Of a DNA stretch of 64,000 nucleotides, positions 9,901 to 17,581 are shown in pieces; the first letter of the stretch is position 1, and every line of letters starts with the position of its first letter. The stretch lies in NCBI RefSeq assembly GCF_900101595.1, contig NZ_FMYY01000003.1:243889-307888 (forward strand), in the 5' to 3' direction. The translations under genes and the position numbers were made by a program. The notes below the pieces were generated by a model that saw nothing but the letters and a program-made list of their open reading frames with translations, was not told where the DNA came from and searched no databases. The stretch is from Paenibacillus sp. cl123. GTDB lineage: Bacteria > Bacillota > Bacilli > Paenibacillales > NBRC-103111.

Positions 9901-10659
9901 GTGTATGACCAATACGGCTCCGAATCCGAATGGTCGCCGCAGACATGGATGCTGATCAACAGGGCGCCGGGAGGTAATTTACTCGTTCAGCAGCCGATCT
10001 ATGAGCATGACACGCCGGTATTGACAGTCGAAGCTTCTGATCCCGATGGAGACGCCTTGACCGTGCGACTGGAGAGCAGCTACGAGGGAGGAGAATTCCT
10101 GGAACTGCAGAGCTGGAGCGGCGTTTCTTCGGGCGATACCCGTCAGATAAGCTATGGCCCCCTTCAGCAGGGGATGTATACGCTGCGGGTGACGGTGACC
10201 GATCCTTACGGCGCTCAATACCGGCAAACTTACCGGGTAACCGTGCTTCCGCTGGAGCTGACGGGCTGGGTTCGGCATACGCCGGACTGGGAGAGATACC
10301 GGCAGGAGTGGAACGCGAAGTTTCCTGAGAAAGAACGTCAGGAAGACATGTTCTGGGCGGGCGAGGCTTTCTTGCTGACGGCAGCCGTTACGGATACAGG
10401 GCCAAGCTCCACGAAGCCGGCAGCCGTCACTTCCGAGCTGCTGGCAACGGGGGAGCGCACAGAGCTGTCTTACGAGGCTCCAACGGACTTATACCAGGGC
10501 ATGCTGCTGAACACCGACCATGTCCGGACTCTGCCGCAAGGAACCGTGACTTTCCGTTTCACCGTGGATTGGTCCAATGGACTAACCCTTCATTACGAGG
10601 TACCCGTCCGGATCGTCGGTTCGCTCTATGAGGCGATGGTGCAGCAGATTCGTCACTGA
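3985..10659 (+). CDS. Giant secreted multidomain adhesin-like protein
   Basis: A 2224-residue protein with an N-terminal signal peptide (about 1-30, ending AQAA). I see a CARDB-like domain at about 345-450 (PDLAAQYIKHD... ending DEETKTNNS), several PKD/Ig-like units (about 560-700, 700-780 and 1660-1760), a long middle region that may form a propeller (about 1000-1400), a LamG/concanavalin-like domain near 1404-1540 and two clear tandem fibronectin-like repeats at about 1767 and 1876 (PTISWNQSDPDPGT and PTLTWSQTDPDPGT). It carries no SLH or LPXTG motif, so anchoring may depend on the SLH protein just upstream. The ATG at 3985 follows AAGGAGA. Base composition is mosaic: 19/60 GC at 4201-4260 and 20/60 at 7621-7680, against 36/60 at 9541-9600. 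The function is unknown; a surface, adhesion or polysaccharide-binding role is inference. Confidence 0.8.
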   Translation: MKHEGLLVCIVLIIVQFISLFATAPAQAAQTTTLYVNLANQTIQTTPVTGGDYYSPSKEWKKEFDLSSLISGNIESYQVNLPKGTVIKQDFNLNTIILELSGVPTPIYGRTKTNPGHQIYRLPDGKRWEHKGERTQIMQFVPDDASSGISQRPGQVPSSGYVRQPNNSLADTTPTSYITKGPNISDVNGLDLRYEYGNPPYGLNEMGRPDYRDQGAAVTRAYNVTPASMFFLDKPTEESPRPGKEITEIEPGSIRLTQASTKYPGIEPYFWGYVEETGTNQIAVRRKLEEVCPEPPARSETCIVESTGPNHGRLVNYVMEVNTEWQANTFAFSAGATITVVSKVPEKPDLAAQYIKHDKACIQVGDTVPIKYAYKNIGLSTTTPFKVQLKVDGTVIHTENVDDGANKDILLGATVNYKFTSTAKKSFTLVVDSGNAVDEETKTNNSISEIFEAKSDCTGGGTGGPEVITGTLEVELPTVLYGKSNYTWLRNVTVSGGNSCKLIKGDLIYSQGSHKRTYSLDRSGTFSDQFVASPYNGFSTGTVSVQYDILTSCGTKKTIGPGSFQVIADTANRPPQFEPSWFEDSYYTGYGTKTTMVPVGEKVSLGPVKRPAIPALNDNGTPYDPDGDDITFYYDFENSSSSWIRWIGDTKDGLGYYPYQTSFNNLTTNQLGAHTVAVQAFDGRGGVAGPYNITLNVVDQNPVPVIDLPTKVVEGRTYTPEISCAKSWSPYKNRSITSCDWHGTKQPMYPTAGNYAIQLDVTDNTGLRSKETAIKTLAVQPDLPPVPRLVNPMLGIRNAGMHFQDTSYSPDDDPISEHVVTMSYDTNNDGNFAGEVSWSVTLDAQGRFSYTPAKVGKYAIRIYLKEGLGYQRSAQADFQFEVINDAPDASFYVEGSDFFPPEIVTQSFTGAMLLQPGSWKTSTVSHINKYKEYLLNEDGSLETGKSFVSQSFLPNFSGASSLEKSFSCTWPTRRCDIGPAINPNFFMNIYGTSLLNVSDNDPNTYVPVSPPVKLTSIYHWAELTYGPIVDTANDRVLYRAFEKVHRGGDWHTYVFRLSDLEQQAKRNSQGNTTFTAQPLYSKTEFIPEEKYGNDQGKSLLAPIPESVWVNPPEKRVNVINGMPRASYDNAYTNKELDLYTSSNYKVYGGDNNGNRFHYSCKRLTFEDGHGDTYYQDPCDLQLLNPQGGVIWTIPQIFKLYDYGSGARHIPPSDLIAYMTLDGTKMIINKKLYSVATGQLLSSSLPNLSYIEWDKMIGLRNVMVRSESGDDYYQQWDNIYLDVFDLNTLSYSSSTLICSDCAVGGAGKGSFSIQLTADKKVLAVQGYRGAWAEGSKIVVSGYDLSGNLISQYEKTVPWSDLYPGSKNILMVNEQEVLLHYSDYANSNDYYYYSLSKITTPSPTRMEADTFNFGQFYNEGVRLENGDVSAGFKLNYDNLTEGVSFGLSARMQDNRNMYRLEVTPRSTRLVKIVGGVKTVLQDRSYPFQLRSYVDVKLKMNGSRIRGYVGGVPLIDVTDDTFTTGMTGPYSEVEYSQMKDFAITSYSGTNGNTRNTAIVGTPINYIKSYSDPEQDPAIPVLTEWTYNHLQPYKFLDTGDGYSGVSAYHGQTVTAERAVLDKVGVYRVDYRVPDDPTPAGYKYPNPAFMSYSKYSDIHSETVIIHRRPLANFSLTINADKTIAWHDAAYDPDRWMNAWTYSIEPATGIDYGATRGILDRKRNYTTPGGVTVNGQLTRPAEWGWYTVRQAVADEYGAWSEWYEVSIWVEPAPNNPPAVTLTFPIGSHSSPTPVSLKPTISWNQSDPDPGTTFSVFNLSIRDEAGVCIECLSGQAMYTQQGSWAWTMEQLLTMGRKYQVQVQVADDGNLHSPWSHIGWMATNSPPSAYMSYPWGTQAEPTVVSTLRPTLTWSQTDPDPGTVFDYFQIQITNEANTAIVLDTCAVSADCKVKQSTAAATGSWTVSSDLPAGQKLRVRVKVYDQYGSESEWSPQTWMLINRAPGGNLLVQQPIYEHDTPVLTVEASDPDGDALTVRLESSYEGGEFLELQSWSGVSSGDTRQISYGPLQQGMYTLRVTVTDPYGAQYRQTYRVTVLPLELTGWVRHTPDWERYRQEWNAKFPEKERQEDMFWAGEAFLLTAAVTDTGPSSTKPAAVTSELLATGERTELSYEAPTDLYQGMLLNTDHVRTLPQGTVTFRFTVDWSNGLTLHYEVPVRIVGSLYEAMVQQIRH

Positions 10660-10721
10660 CGAGGGCAACTACGAATCGCATCTTAACCATTGGTTTATCT
10701 TAACGGTTGGAGGAACAAGCA

Positions 10722-10764
10722 GAGGAGCGCTGCCCGATGCGTCAAGCATGGGGCGGCGCTCCTC
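10722..10764. other. GC-rich inverted repeat after the giant protein gene
   Basis: GAGGAGCGC-TGCCC pairs with GGGC-GGCGCTCCTC across a loop of about 15 bases. There is no T tract on the plus strand, so it is a weak candidate for a terminator. It lies between the converging giant protein gene and the MFS transporter gene. Confidence 0.4.
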
Positions 10765-10788
10765 CGGGGTTCGGATGGGATTCGGAAT

Positions 10789-11991
10789 TTAGAAGCCGGC
10801 TGTCCGGATATCTCCGGCAGCTGTAGGGAGCGAAGCTTCCCTCGATTTTTTCGAGAAAAAAGGAATGGAGAGCGCTCCGGCGATGGAAATAAGGAGCAGA
10901 GCGACAAACGGTGCGCCGTGCAAGTTCTCGATGCCCAAAATCCATACCAGGATGACGACGCGCGATATAATCAGCATCCATTCCCGCCAAATTAAAATCC
11001 GCGCCTGTTCGATGGCCGTGTGTTTGCTGATCAGCCGGAAATGCTCCGTATTCCATACGGTGCCGAAATAAAACATGCCGATTGTCATCAAAATATTGGA
11101 CACGACGAGAAAGACGGATATTTCCAAAAGCGGGAACAGAAATCCTGCGCTCAGGAGAGCCACTCCGATCATCAGCCAACGACGTTCCTGGACTCGAAGC
11201 TTCCGGTAGAGGAGCATGGCTGCCATGGTAGAGACGGTGTAAAGAACGTTCAGCATGGCGATCACGAGCTTATCGCTGGAGACGGAGAACGTGAAGATCA
11301 GCGTAAACAGATTATGGAACTGCAGCACGACGCCGGCGGCCAGGCAGGAAGGGATCATCCAGCGCAGCGCACTGTACGAGAAAACATGATGGAAGCGCAT
11401 ATTGTGGAAAACTGTCACGGACTGATCCGACAGCGTAATCTTCGGGATAAAGAACGACACAACCAGCAGAACCGTCACGAAGACGAGCATCAGCAAGAAG
11501 GAGCCGTTATAGCCGATCCACTGGATCACGAGCGCGGAGACGACGGGATTGATGATGGAGATGATCTGTCCGACTATGCTGGCGGCCGCGAAATATTGCT
11601 CGAAATCTTGTCCTTTGCCGATCAGACTGAGCGTGATGTTTTGCGTGGAAGCATAGGTTCCCCACATGACGCCGACGGGTACGGCGAGTATCGCAATCCA
11701 CAGCAGCCGGTTGTCCAGAGTCAAGGTCGTCAGCAGCAGAAAGGTCAGGCCGCCGCATGCGGCCGTGATCTGGATCAGCAATCTTGTCGTAAACCTCGAC
11801 AGCAGTCTGGAGCTGGTGGCGAACGAAAGACCCCAAGCCAAGAACATGATGAGGTTGAACCAGGCGACATCAAAAATCCGATGCCCTTGCTCCCAGATGT
11901 ACAAATTCACAAAAATTCCGATGTAGTTGAAAATAATGTTGGAGGACGCGTTCATCAGCAGCATCTTGCGTACGGTTCCGGTAAGCTGCAA
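10789..11991 (-). CDS. MFS transporter
   Basis: A 400-residue integral membrane protein with about 12 hydrophobic segments and a basic loop after the second (SSRLLSRFTTRLLIQ), as in the major facilitator superfamily. The substrate cannot be told from sequence. The TTG start at 11991 follows GGGAGTGGAATAAC at usable spacing; ATG at 11964 is an alternative. It is transcribed away from the EamA-family gene, leaving a 260-bp divergent region. The C-terminus ends in a basic, non-conserved tail (FSKKSREASLPTAAG). A long plus-strand frame opposite this gene (11020-12036) is a shadow and shows no domain. Confidence 0.8.
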   Translation of the reverse strand: MQLTGTVRKMLLMNASSNIIFNYIGIFVNLYIWEQGHRIFDVAWFNLIMFLAWGLSFATSSRLLSRFTTRLLIQITAACGGLTFLLLTTLTLDNRLLWIAILAVPVGVMWGTYASTQNITLSLIGKGQDFEQYFAAASIVGQIISIINPVVSALVIQWIGYNGSFLLMLVFVTVLLVVSFFIPKITLSDQSVTVFHNMRFHHVFSYSALRWMIPSCLAAGVVLQFHNLFTLIFTFSVSSDKLVIAMLNVLYTVSTMAAMLLYRKLRVQERRWLMIGVALLSAGFLFPLLEISVFLVVSNILMTIGMFYFGTVWNTEHFRLISKHTAIEQARILIWREWMLIISRVVILVWILGIENLHGAPFVALLLISIAGALSIPFFSKKSREASLPTAAGDIRTAGF

Positions 11992-12251
11992 AGTTATTCC
12001 ACTCCCTTGTGTCTGGTTAGTGCATCTGGGTCATGACGGATGAAGAATACGTCCCGGAGCAAGAAGACTGCAGCATGAACGACGGCTTTATTATATCTGA
12101 TTTAAGCTGGCTTGATAAGATGGCGAGGCAAGTATTTTCCAGTATTTCATGTTGTGTTAGGTATTTGTTTTTGATATAGTTCAGTACTAGCAGGGCCTCC
12201 AGCGAGGCGATCGTGCGGGTGGGTGAGGGAACAACGTAAAGAGGATGGATC

Positions 12252-13166
12252 ATGAATAAAAACAGCCGCTGGCAAGCGGTCGTTTATGTGCTTATCGGAG
12301 CGGCTTCCTACGGGGTGCTCTCCAGTGTCGTCAAGCTGGCTTATGCGGACGGATTCTCCGCCGGCGAAGTCACGGGCAGCCAGGTGTTGACAGGCTGTGT
12401 GGCCATGTGGCTGCTCAGCATTCCTTATTGGAAGCTCTGCCGGCAGTTATCGCTGGCTACTTTGGCGAAGATGGTTGGGAGCGGGACCTTTACCGGATTA
12501 ACGGGTATTTTCTACTACCAGTCCCTTCAAAAGCTGGATGCGTCGTTCGCCGTCCTGCTGCTGTTCCAGTTCGCATGGATGGGGCTTGCCGTCGAATGGC
12601 TGTTCCATCGCAAACGTCCCGGACGGATGCAAGTCATCGGCGCTATCGTCGTTGGAGCGGGGACGCTGCTGGCATCGGGCCTGCTACTGGAAGGCGGCGC
12701 CCGGTCTTATGATCCGGCAGGCATCGCCTTAGGCTTGTTGGCTGCCGTTTGCTACACGCTATTCGTCTATTTTAGCGGCAGGGTGGCTACGTCAGTTCCG
12801 GCAACGCTGAGGAGCGCGTGGATGCTGACGGGAGCGGCGATCATAACGCTGCTGATTTTTCCGCCCCGGTTCATATGGAACGGAGCGGTTGCAGAAGGAT
12901 TATGGCTGTGGGCGCTAATTCTTGGCTTGTTCGGAATGATTCTGCCGCCGTACCTGTTCGCGAAAGGAGCCCCGCGGTTGAATACCGGGCTGACCGCGAT
13001 TCTTGGCTCCGTCGAGCTTCCGGTTGTTATGATCTGCTCGGCCTGGCTCCTGCAGGAGCGCGCGGAAGCTGCGCAGTGGCTCGGGGTTGTGCTGATTCTC
13101 GCGGGGATCGGCGTATCCGAGTGGAAGGGCCGCGCTTCGGCCCGCAAAGCCCGCCATACGGTTTGA
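12252..13166 (+). CDS. EamA/DMT family exporter
   Basis: A 304-residue membrane protein of the drug/metabolite transporter superfamily. It has ten hydrophobic segments arranged as two EamA repeats of about 140 residues each (roughly 10-145 and 155-295). The second repeat carries the typical PYLFAKGAPRLNTGLTAILG stretch, and both end in the ...LGVVLILAGI type of segment. The substrate is unknown; relatives export amino acids or metabolites. The ATG at 12252 follows AGAGGATGG. A strong terminator follows the stop by 18 bases, so the gene is probably monocistronic. Confidence 0.85.
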   Translation: MNKNSRWQAVVYVLIGAASYGVLSSVVKLAYADGFSAGEVTGSQVLTGCVAMWLLSIPYWKLCRQLSLATLAKMVGSGTFTGLTGIFYYQSLQKLDASFAVLLLFQFAWMGLAVEWLFHRKRPGRMQVIGAIVVGAGTLLASGLLLEGGARSYDPAGIALGLLAAVCYTLFVYFSGRVATSVPATLRSAWMLTGAAIITLLIFPPRFIWNGAVAEGLWLWALILGLFGMILPPYLFAKGAPRLNTGLTAILGSVELPVVMICSAWLLQERAEAAQWLGVVLILAGIGVSEWKGRASARKARHTV

Positions 13167-13184
13167 CGGCATCACGGCTTATGG

Positions 13185-13213
13185 CCGCTCTCCTCGCTGG
13201 AGAGCGGTTTTTT
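13185..13213 (+). terminator. Rho-independent terminator of the EamA gene
   Basis: CCGCTCTCC and GGAGAGCGG form a perfect 9-bp stem around a five-base loop, followed at once by TTTTTT. Confidence 0.93.
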
Positions 13214-13654
13214 GTGTTCTCGGCACGTAAACCGTTCGGTGATTGCAACGGAACGCAGCGACCCCTAGCGCATGAAATTAAAGTCCCGGAGAGCAGTCCA
13301 GGGAGGTCGTGCATGAATAGCTGTTTAATGTGCTCAAGGAATGAAGAGCTATCGCTTGGGATGGTACGTAATGCTGATTGGCTGAGCGATGGAGATCCAG
13401 AGGTGGAAGACCCCACGCACCAAAAGCAGGGAGCCGTATGCGGAGATCCTTAAGAACCTGGCCGATGGTCATGATTCTCTTAAACTGCGCGTGAACATGC
13501 AGCCTTGTACGGGCCCCGATATATCTCCCGCCTCTTCTTCAGCGGACCGCGCAACAAATTCGGATCTCAAGCGTATAACTGTGCAGCAAATCTTGGCCGC
13601 TGAGGCAATCGTTTCCCTATAAGTCAAAGCCAATATTTGATAAGATAAATCTAG
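13214..13654. other. Non-coding stretch upstream of the sigma factor gene
   Basis: Short open frames cover this 440-bp stretch but none has a convincing ribosome-binding site, family motif or codon pattern. Apart from the ECF-type promoter just downstream, I see nothing definite in it. Confidence 0.5.
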
Positions 13655-13681
13655 TGCAACATTTCGCCAGGCAGGTACGTT
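13655..13681 (+). promoter_or_regulatory. Possible ECF-type promoter (autoregulatory)
   Basis: TGCAAC at 13655-13660 and CGTT at 13678-13681 are separated by 17 bases. This resembles the TGnAAC-N16/17-CGTN pattern of SigW/SigX-type ECF promoters. It lies about 30 bp upstream of the sigma gene start, where an autoregulated promoter is expected. Confidence 0.5.
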
Positions 13682-13709
13682 ATTAAGGTTGCAAGAGAGG
13701 GGGATCCTA

Positions 13710-14270
13710 GTGGTAGCGCCAGATTTGATCAAGGCTGCCCAGATGGGCGATCGCGACGCTCTAATTACCCTATTGCGAGAAATAGAGAATCATGTTTACC
13801 GCACGGCTTATTACATTCTGGGCAATGAGCAGGATGCGCTTGACGCAGCCCAGGAAGCCTTAATCCGGATTTATACCAAAATCAACTCCTACGAAGAAAA
13901 AGCTCAGTTCAAAACGTGGGTGCAGCGCATCGTGACCAATCTTTGTATCGACAAATTCCGTCGGACGAAGCCAACGGTTTCGATCGAGCAGCATGACATG
14001 AGCTTTGCCGATCACAAAACGGTGGAAGACGAAGTTATGTCTACGTATATCGCGCAGGATATCCGAGAAGCGATCGACAAGCTCCCCGAGCACCATCGTT
14101 CCGTGGTCGTACTGAGGTATTTGCAGGATTTCTCGTATAATGAGATCGCGGAATCGCTGGACCTGCCCATTAATACGGTCAAGTCGTATTTATTCAGGGC
14201 CAGACAGCAGCTGCAGGGCATATTGAAGGATTATAACAAACAACAGCGCAGCGATGCGGTGCGGGGATAG
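13710..14270 (+). CDS. ECF-type sigma factor (SigW-like)
   Basis: A 186-residue sigma-70 family protein. Region 2 lies at about 20-90, with ALDAAQEALIRIYTKI and FKTWVQRIVTNLCIDKFRR for core and -10 binding. Region 4 lies at about 125-175, with LPEHHRSVVVLRYLQDFSYNEIAESLDLPINTVKS for -35 recognition. It directs core RNA polymerase to a small regulon, usually cell-envelope stress genes. I place the start at GTG 13710 because GAGAGGGGG lies six bases upstream; the upstream in-frame TTG at 13689 lies before that site. A membrane anti-sigma gene follows after 59 bp, the usual ECF pair. The true regulon cannot be read from here. Confidence 0.9.
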   Translation: MVAPDLIKAAQMGDRDALITLLREIENHVYRTAYYILGNEQDALDAAQEALIRIYTKINSYEEKAQFKTWVQRIVTNLCIDKFRRTKPTVSIEQHDMSFADHKTVEDEVMSTYIAQDIREAIDKLPEHHRSVVVLRYLQDFSYNEIAESLDLPINTVKSYLFRARQQLQGILKDYNKQQRSDAVRG

Positions 14271-14329
14271 CGGAGAAACAGCTAGTTGAGAATCGGTATA
14301 CGAATCGTTAGGAAAGGTAGTGTACGGGG

Positions 14330-15715
14330 ATGATGTGTCAAGAGGTGATCGAACTGATGCAGAGATACCTTGATCGGGATCTCGAAGAAACCGAATACCG
14401 CCGGATGCTGGGCCATCTGCAGCAGTGTCCGGATTGCTCTGAACTGTTCGAGCGTCTTGTTCATGTATCGACCGAGCTGGAGAGCTTGCCGAAGATTATG
14501 CCTCCATACAGTCTGGTCGATGCGATATTGCCAGAAATCGAGCGGCTGGAAGCGGACGCCGGCGGAGCGGCCGCTGGGGCTGGACTTGCCCGGGAGGAAG
14601 CCGCCGGCCGAGGAGCTGCGCGAGCGGATGCAGCCGGTGCCGGACCCCGGCCGCGCGCGAAGCGCGGTGAAGGCTCGCGCAGCCGGATGCGGGAGTGGGT
14701 TTCATTCCCGGTACTTGGCGGTGTCGTTGCCGCGGGGCTGATCTTTGGCTTCTTTGCTTTCCAGCAGGATATGACGATGAACAACAAGATGGCGGAGGAG
14801 ATGGCGAGCAAGTCGTCACAGCAGTTCGATATGAGCCAATCTCTGTCCGCGCCGGCTGGCAGCCGCGCGCAGGATTCTGCCGACGGAGGGGCCGAGGGCT
14901 CTGCCGCAGGCAGCACGATGGCCGCTCCCGAGAGCAGCGGAGCGCAGCAGCCGGTAGCCGGCGACGCCCCTGTGCCTGATAAGCCGAGGGAGACGGCGTC
15001 TCCCCCTCAGGCCGACCAACGGCCCGGAGCCGGGGCGAAGGAGCCTACCACTCGTCCGGCGGCTCCGAAGCAGCCGCCAGCAGGGGAAGCGAAGTCGCCG
15101 GAGACCGGAGCAGGCACGCCAACGTCAGGCTTCCGGAATGGCGCAGCCTCGCCGGATGCAAAGATAACAGCGCCCCCGGAGCAAGGCCCCGCACTTCCCG
15201 ATGCTGCGAACGAGCAGCAGGGAGGGAGCGGCGGAGCTTCAGGCGGACAGCCCGATGCCAGCCTGAAGGCGATGCCGCCCCAAGCCGGAGGCGCAGAAGG
15301 CCAGACGCCTGCTGAGGATGGATCGGCAGCGGATGCGAAGCCGGAAATGGGCTTGATGGGCGCTATGGAAGACCCAGCAGCTGCGGATGCTCGGGATGCG
15401 AACAGCAAGGGATTGACGGAGAAGCCTTTCGGACCGGCCTATAAGATTTCTGAGGTCCCTCCAGCTCCCAAGCATGAGCTTGAATCCAAGGACGGCCAAT
15501 ATAAGGCGGCCGTGAAGGATAGTCAGGTATGGGTATATGATAAGGATGGCAAGGAAGCTTATGCGTCCAAGTTCGATCAATGGACGGGGGCGGATCGGAT
15601 CGAACTGCTGGAGTGGAACGGACTGAAGCTTAAGTACGCGGTGAAGATGAATGAGCAGACGAGAACTTTCGAGATCGATCTGCAGACGAAAACCGAGGTT
15701 GAAATCAAGAACTGA
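14330..15715 (+). CDS. Membrane anti-sigma factor with zinc-finger (zf-HC2) domain
   Basis: Probably holds the preceding sigma factor inactive at the membrane. The N-terminal about 45 residues form a ZAS/zf-HC2 module (MMCQEVIELMQ with HLQQCPDC, the H-x3-C-x2-C signature). A transmembrane segment lies near 125-146 (FPVLGGVVAAGLIFGFFAFQQ). It is followed by a very long, low-complexity Ala/Pro/Gly/Glu-rich extracellular linker of about 230 residues, then a compact C-terminal domain (about 375-461) rich in alternating charged and aromatic residues. The linker is unusual for the family and may act as a wall-spanning sensor stalk (inference). A hairpin downstream probably ends the two-gene operon. 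Confidence 0.85.
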   Translation: MMCQEVIELMQRYLDRDLEETEYRRMLGHLQQCPDCSELFERLVHVSTELESLPKIMPPYSLVDAILPEIERLEADAGGAAAGAGLAREEAAGRGAARADAAGAGPRPRAKRGEGSRSRMREWVSFPVLGGVVAAGLIFGFFAFQQDMTMNNKMAEEMASKSSQQFDMSQSLSAPAGSRAQDSADGGAEGSAAGSTMAAPESSGAQQPVAGDAPVPDKPRETASPPQADQRPGAGAKEPTTRPAAPKQPPAGEAKSPETGAGTPTSGFRNGAASPDAKITAPPEQGPALPDAANEQQGGSGGASGGQPDASLKAMPPQAGGAEGQTPAEDGSAADAKPEMGLMGAMEDPAAADARDANSKGLTEKPFGPAYKISEVPPAPKHELESKDGQYKAAVKDSQVWVYDKDGKEAYASKFDQWTGADRIELLEWNGLKLKYAVKMNEQTRTFEIDLQTKTEVEIKN

Positions 15716-15891
15716 CAAGCATGTTTCAGCGCTGTGGCTGCAAGGTTATGTAAAGAAGGTACCGCGCAGAAAATTGCGCCGGCCCGAGTCCGAGCCCGCG
15801 TCTTATGATCACGTTCGCTCGAGGGTTTCTAGAGCCCGGGGAGCCGTGTTGATATAGATGGTGTCCGGCCTTTAGGCGGAAGCAGGTAGAA

Positions 15892-15950
15892 CGAAGGGAT
15901 TACGTCCGTGCCGTGAATACGGTTTTGACGTAGTCCCTTCGTTGTTGTTA
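15892..15950 (+). terminator. Hairpin terminator after the anti-sigma gene
   Basis: Two 15-base arms (CGAAGGGATTACGTC at 15892-15906 and GACGTAGTCCCTTCG at 15927-15941) pair except for one G-T wobble. They are followed by TTGTTGTTATG. The T tract is imperfect, but the stem is long and no gene overlaps it. Confidence 0.7.
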
Positions 15951-16008
15951 TGATGAATGACGAGAGCCGTAATCGATCAAGGCAACAATCAAATCGGAGT
16001 GGGATGAC

Positions 16009-17028
16009 ATGGACTATAAGCAGGCGATTAAGCAGATCGCGAAGGGGCAGGTCGCTCCCGTATACATAGCCTATGGCTTGGAAAGTTATCTGATGCAGGA
16101 GCTGATTCACCGGTTGACCGAAACGCTGATTCCCGAGGATGAGCGGGCGTTTGCGGTGGGGCGGTATGATTTGGCGGAGACGCCGGTTGAGGCGGTGCTG
16201 GAGGAAGCCGAGACCTTGCCGTTTCTGGCTGAACGTAAGCTGGTTATTGCCTCCGGCGCCGTCTTCTTGACGGGGGCGAAGGATACGGGCAAGGTGGAGC
16301 ATAACCTCGACAGGCTGAGCGCCTACCTGAAGTCTCCGGCAGATTTTACGGTGCTTGTGCTTACCGTGGACGCGGAGAAGCTGGATGAGCGCAAAAAAAT
16401 CGTCAAAGCTTTAAAAGAAGCCGATGCGCTGGTGCCTTGCGCGATGCTGGGCGAGGCTGAGCTGATCCAGTGGGTTCAGCAGCAGGCGGGCAAGGCCGGA
16501 TTTTCCTTTGCTCCCGGTGCGGCCGAGCAATTGATCCAATATACAGGCACCGGTCTGCAGGCGCTGGCCCAGGAGATCGAAAAATGCTACCTGTATGTCG
16601 GAGCGGGCGGGACCTTGACCGGAGCCGACCTCGGGCAGCTGGTGACGAAAACCGTGGAGCAGGATATTTTCCAGATGGTCGAGCATATCGTGCAGATGCG
16701 GATGGAGCAGGCGTTCACGATGCTGGCCGAGCTGCTGCGCCGCAAAGAGGAGCCGATCAAGATCGTGATCCTGATCGCCAGACAGTTCCGCATTATGCTG
16801 CAGGTGAAGGACCTGCTGCAGCAGGGCTACTCGCATCAGCAGATCGCCTCTCAGGTCGGACTGCATCCGTATGCAGTGAAGATCGCGGCCGGACAAGCCG
16901 GCCGGTTCGAAGCCAAGCGGCTGATGAGCATATTGCAGCAGCTCGGCGAGCTGGATTACCAGATGAAAAGCGGGAAGATCGACAAGGTGCTCGGGCTGGA
17001 GATGTTTCTGCTGCGGCTGGCGGCTTGA
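16009..17028 (+). CDS. holA: DNA polymerase III delta subunit
   Basis: Clamp-loader subunit that opens the beta sliding clamp. The 339 residues match the HolA/YqeN family in length and order. The N-terminal domain (about 1-130) contains YIAYGLESYLMQELIHRL and an AAA+-like fold that lacks a functional Walker A. A central lid follows, then the C-terminal helical collar domain (about 210-335, with MVEHIVQMRMEQAFTMLAELL and GKIDKVLGLEMFLLRL). ATG at 16009 follows GAGTGGGATGAC. The position next to rpsT, which is transcribed toward it, is conserved in Bacillales. Confidence 0.95.
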   Translation: MDYKQAIKQIAKGQVAPVYIAYGLESYLMQELIHRLTETLIPEDERAFAVGRYDLAETPVEAVLEEAETLPFLAERKLVIASGAVFLTGAKDTGKVEHNLDRLSAYLKSPADFTVLVLTVDAEKLDERKKIVKALKEADALVPCAMLGEAELIQWVQQQAGKAGFSFAPGAAEQLIQYTGTGLQALAQEIEKCYLYVGAGGTLTGADLGQLVTKTVEQDIFQMVEHIVQMRMEQAFTMLAELLRRKEEPIKIVILIARQFRIMLQVKDLLQQGYSHQQIASQVGLHPYAVKIAAGQAGRFEAKRLMSILQQLGELDYQMKSGKIDKVLGLEMFLLRLAA

Positions 17029-17176
17029 CGGGCGAGCGGACTCAAGCCGTCCGGTGGCGGGCCAGGTAGCGCTCGCCGGACCGACCGGATGACCCGGGGC
17101 GGGGAGGGGGGTGACGAACAGACGGGGAAGCCATGCTTGCCAAGGCGTTTCCCGTTTGTTCGCCATCGTCCCATAC

Positions 17177-17213
17177 AAAAAGACCATGCTCCTCAACAGG
17201 AGGACATGGTCTT
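17177..17213 (-). terminator. Terminator of rpsT
   Basis: On the minus strand, arms AAGACCATG and CATGGTCTT plus four inner pairs form a long stem followed by a T run (TTTTTGTATGG). The plus-strand side also reads into CGCTTTT, so it may act weakly for the converging holA gene. Confidence 0.85.
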
Positions 17214-17242
17214 CGCTTTTGTCGCATGCTTGTATCGTGAGC

Positions 17243-17515
17243 TTAGCCTTGTGCGGCAAGCGCGTTAAGCTTTTTAGCGAGGCGGGATTTCTTGCGGGCA
17301 GCTGCATTTTTGTGCACGAGACCTTTGGTAGCCGCTTTGTCCAGCTTTTTGCTGGCAGCGATCAAAGCTTCCTTAGCGGTTTCTACGTTGCTGCCTGCTG
17401 CAGCCGTTTCAAAAGCTTTCACAGCAGTACGAAGCGCGGATTTGTGAGATGCGTTGCGCTGACGGCGCTTCTCGCTCACTTTCACACGTTTAATCGCGGA
17501 TTTAATGTTTGGCAT
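17243..17515 (-). CDS. rpsT: 30S ribosomal protein S20
   Basis: A primary 16S rRNA-binding protein of the small subunit. The 90 residues are Lys/Ala-rich and begin [21 protein letters not shown], the family signature, with [20 protein letters not shown] near the end. The start is ATG at 17515 with AGGAGGTGAAC just upstream; a longer frame to 17560 is only a leader. It runs convergently with holA, as in other Bacillales. Confidence 0.97.
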   Translation of the reverse strand: MPNIKSAIKRVKVSEKRRQRNASHKSALRTAVKAFETAAAGSNVETAKEALIAASKKLDKAATKGLVHKNAAARKKSRLAKKLNALAAQG

Positions 17516-17581
17516 GTGACGTTCACCTCCTACTACAACTTGCGAACAATCATGTAGCATGATTAGTTGACAACTCTAGAT

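Noticed and set aside
11020..12036. A 338-codon plus-strand frame opposite the MFS transporter
   Set aside because: Its Gln/Asp/His-rich sequence is the shadow of transmembrane codons; no domain is visible.
12017..12253. A 78-codon minus-strand frame between the MFS and EamA genes
   Set aside because: No ribosome-binding site, no recognisable motif, and it fills the divergent promoter region.
13430..13442. GAGCCGTATGCGG resembling the start of a group II intron domain V
   Set aside because: The matching 3' half of domain V is missing and no intron ends or maturase lie nearby.
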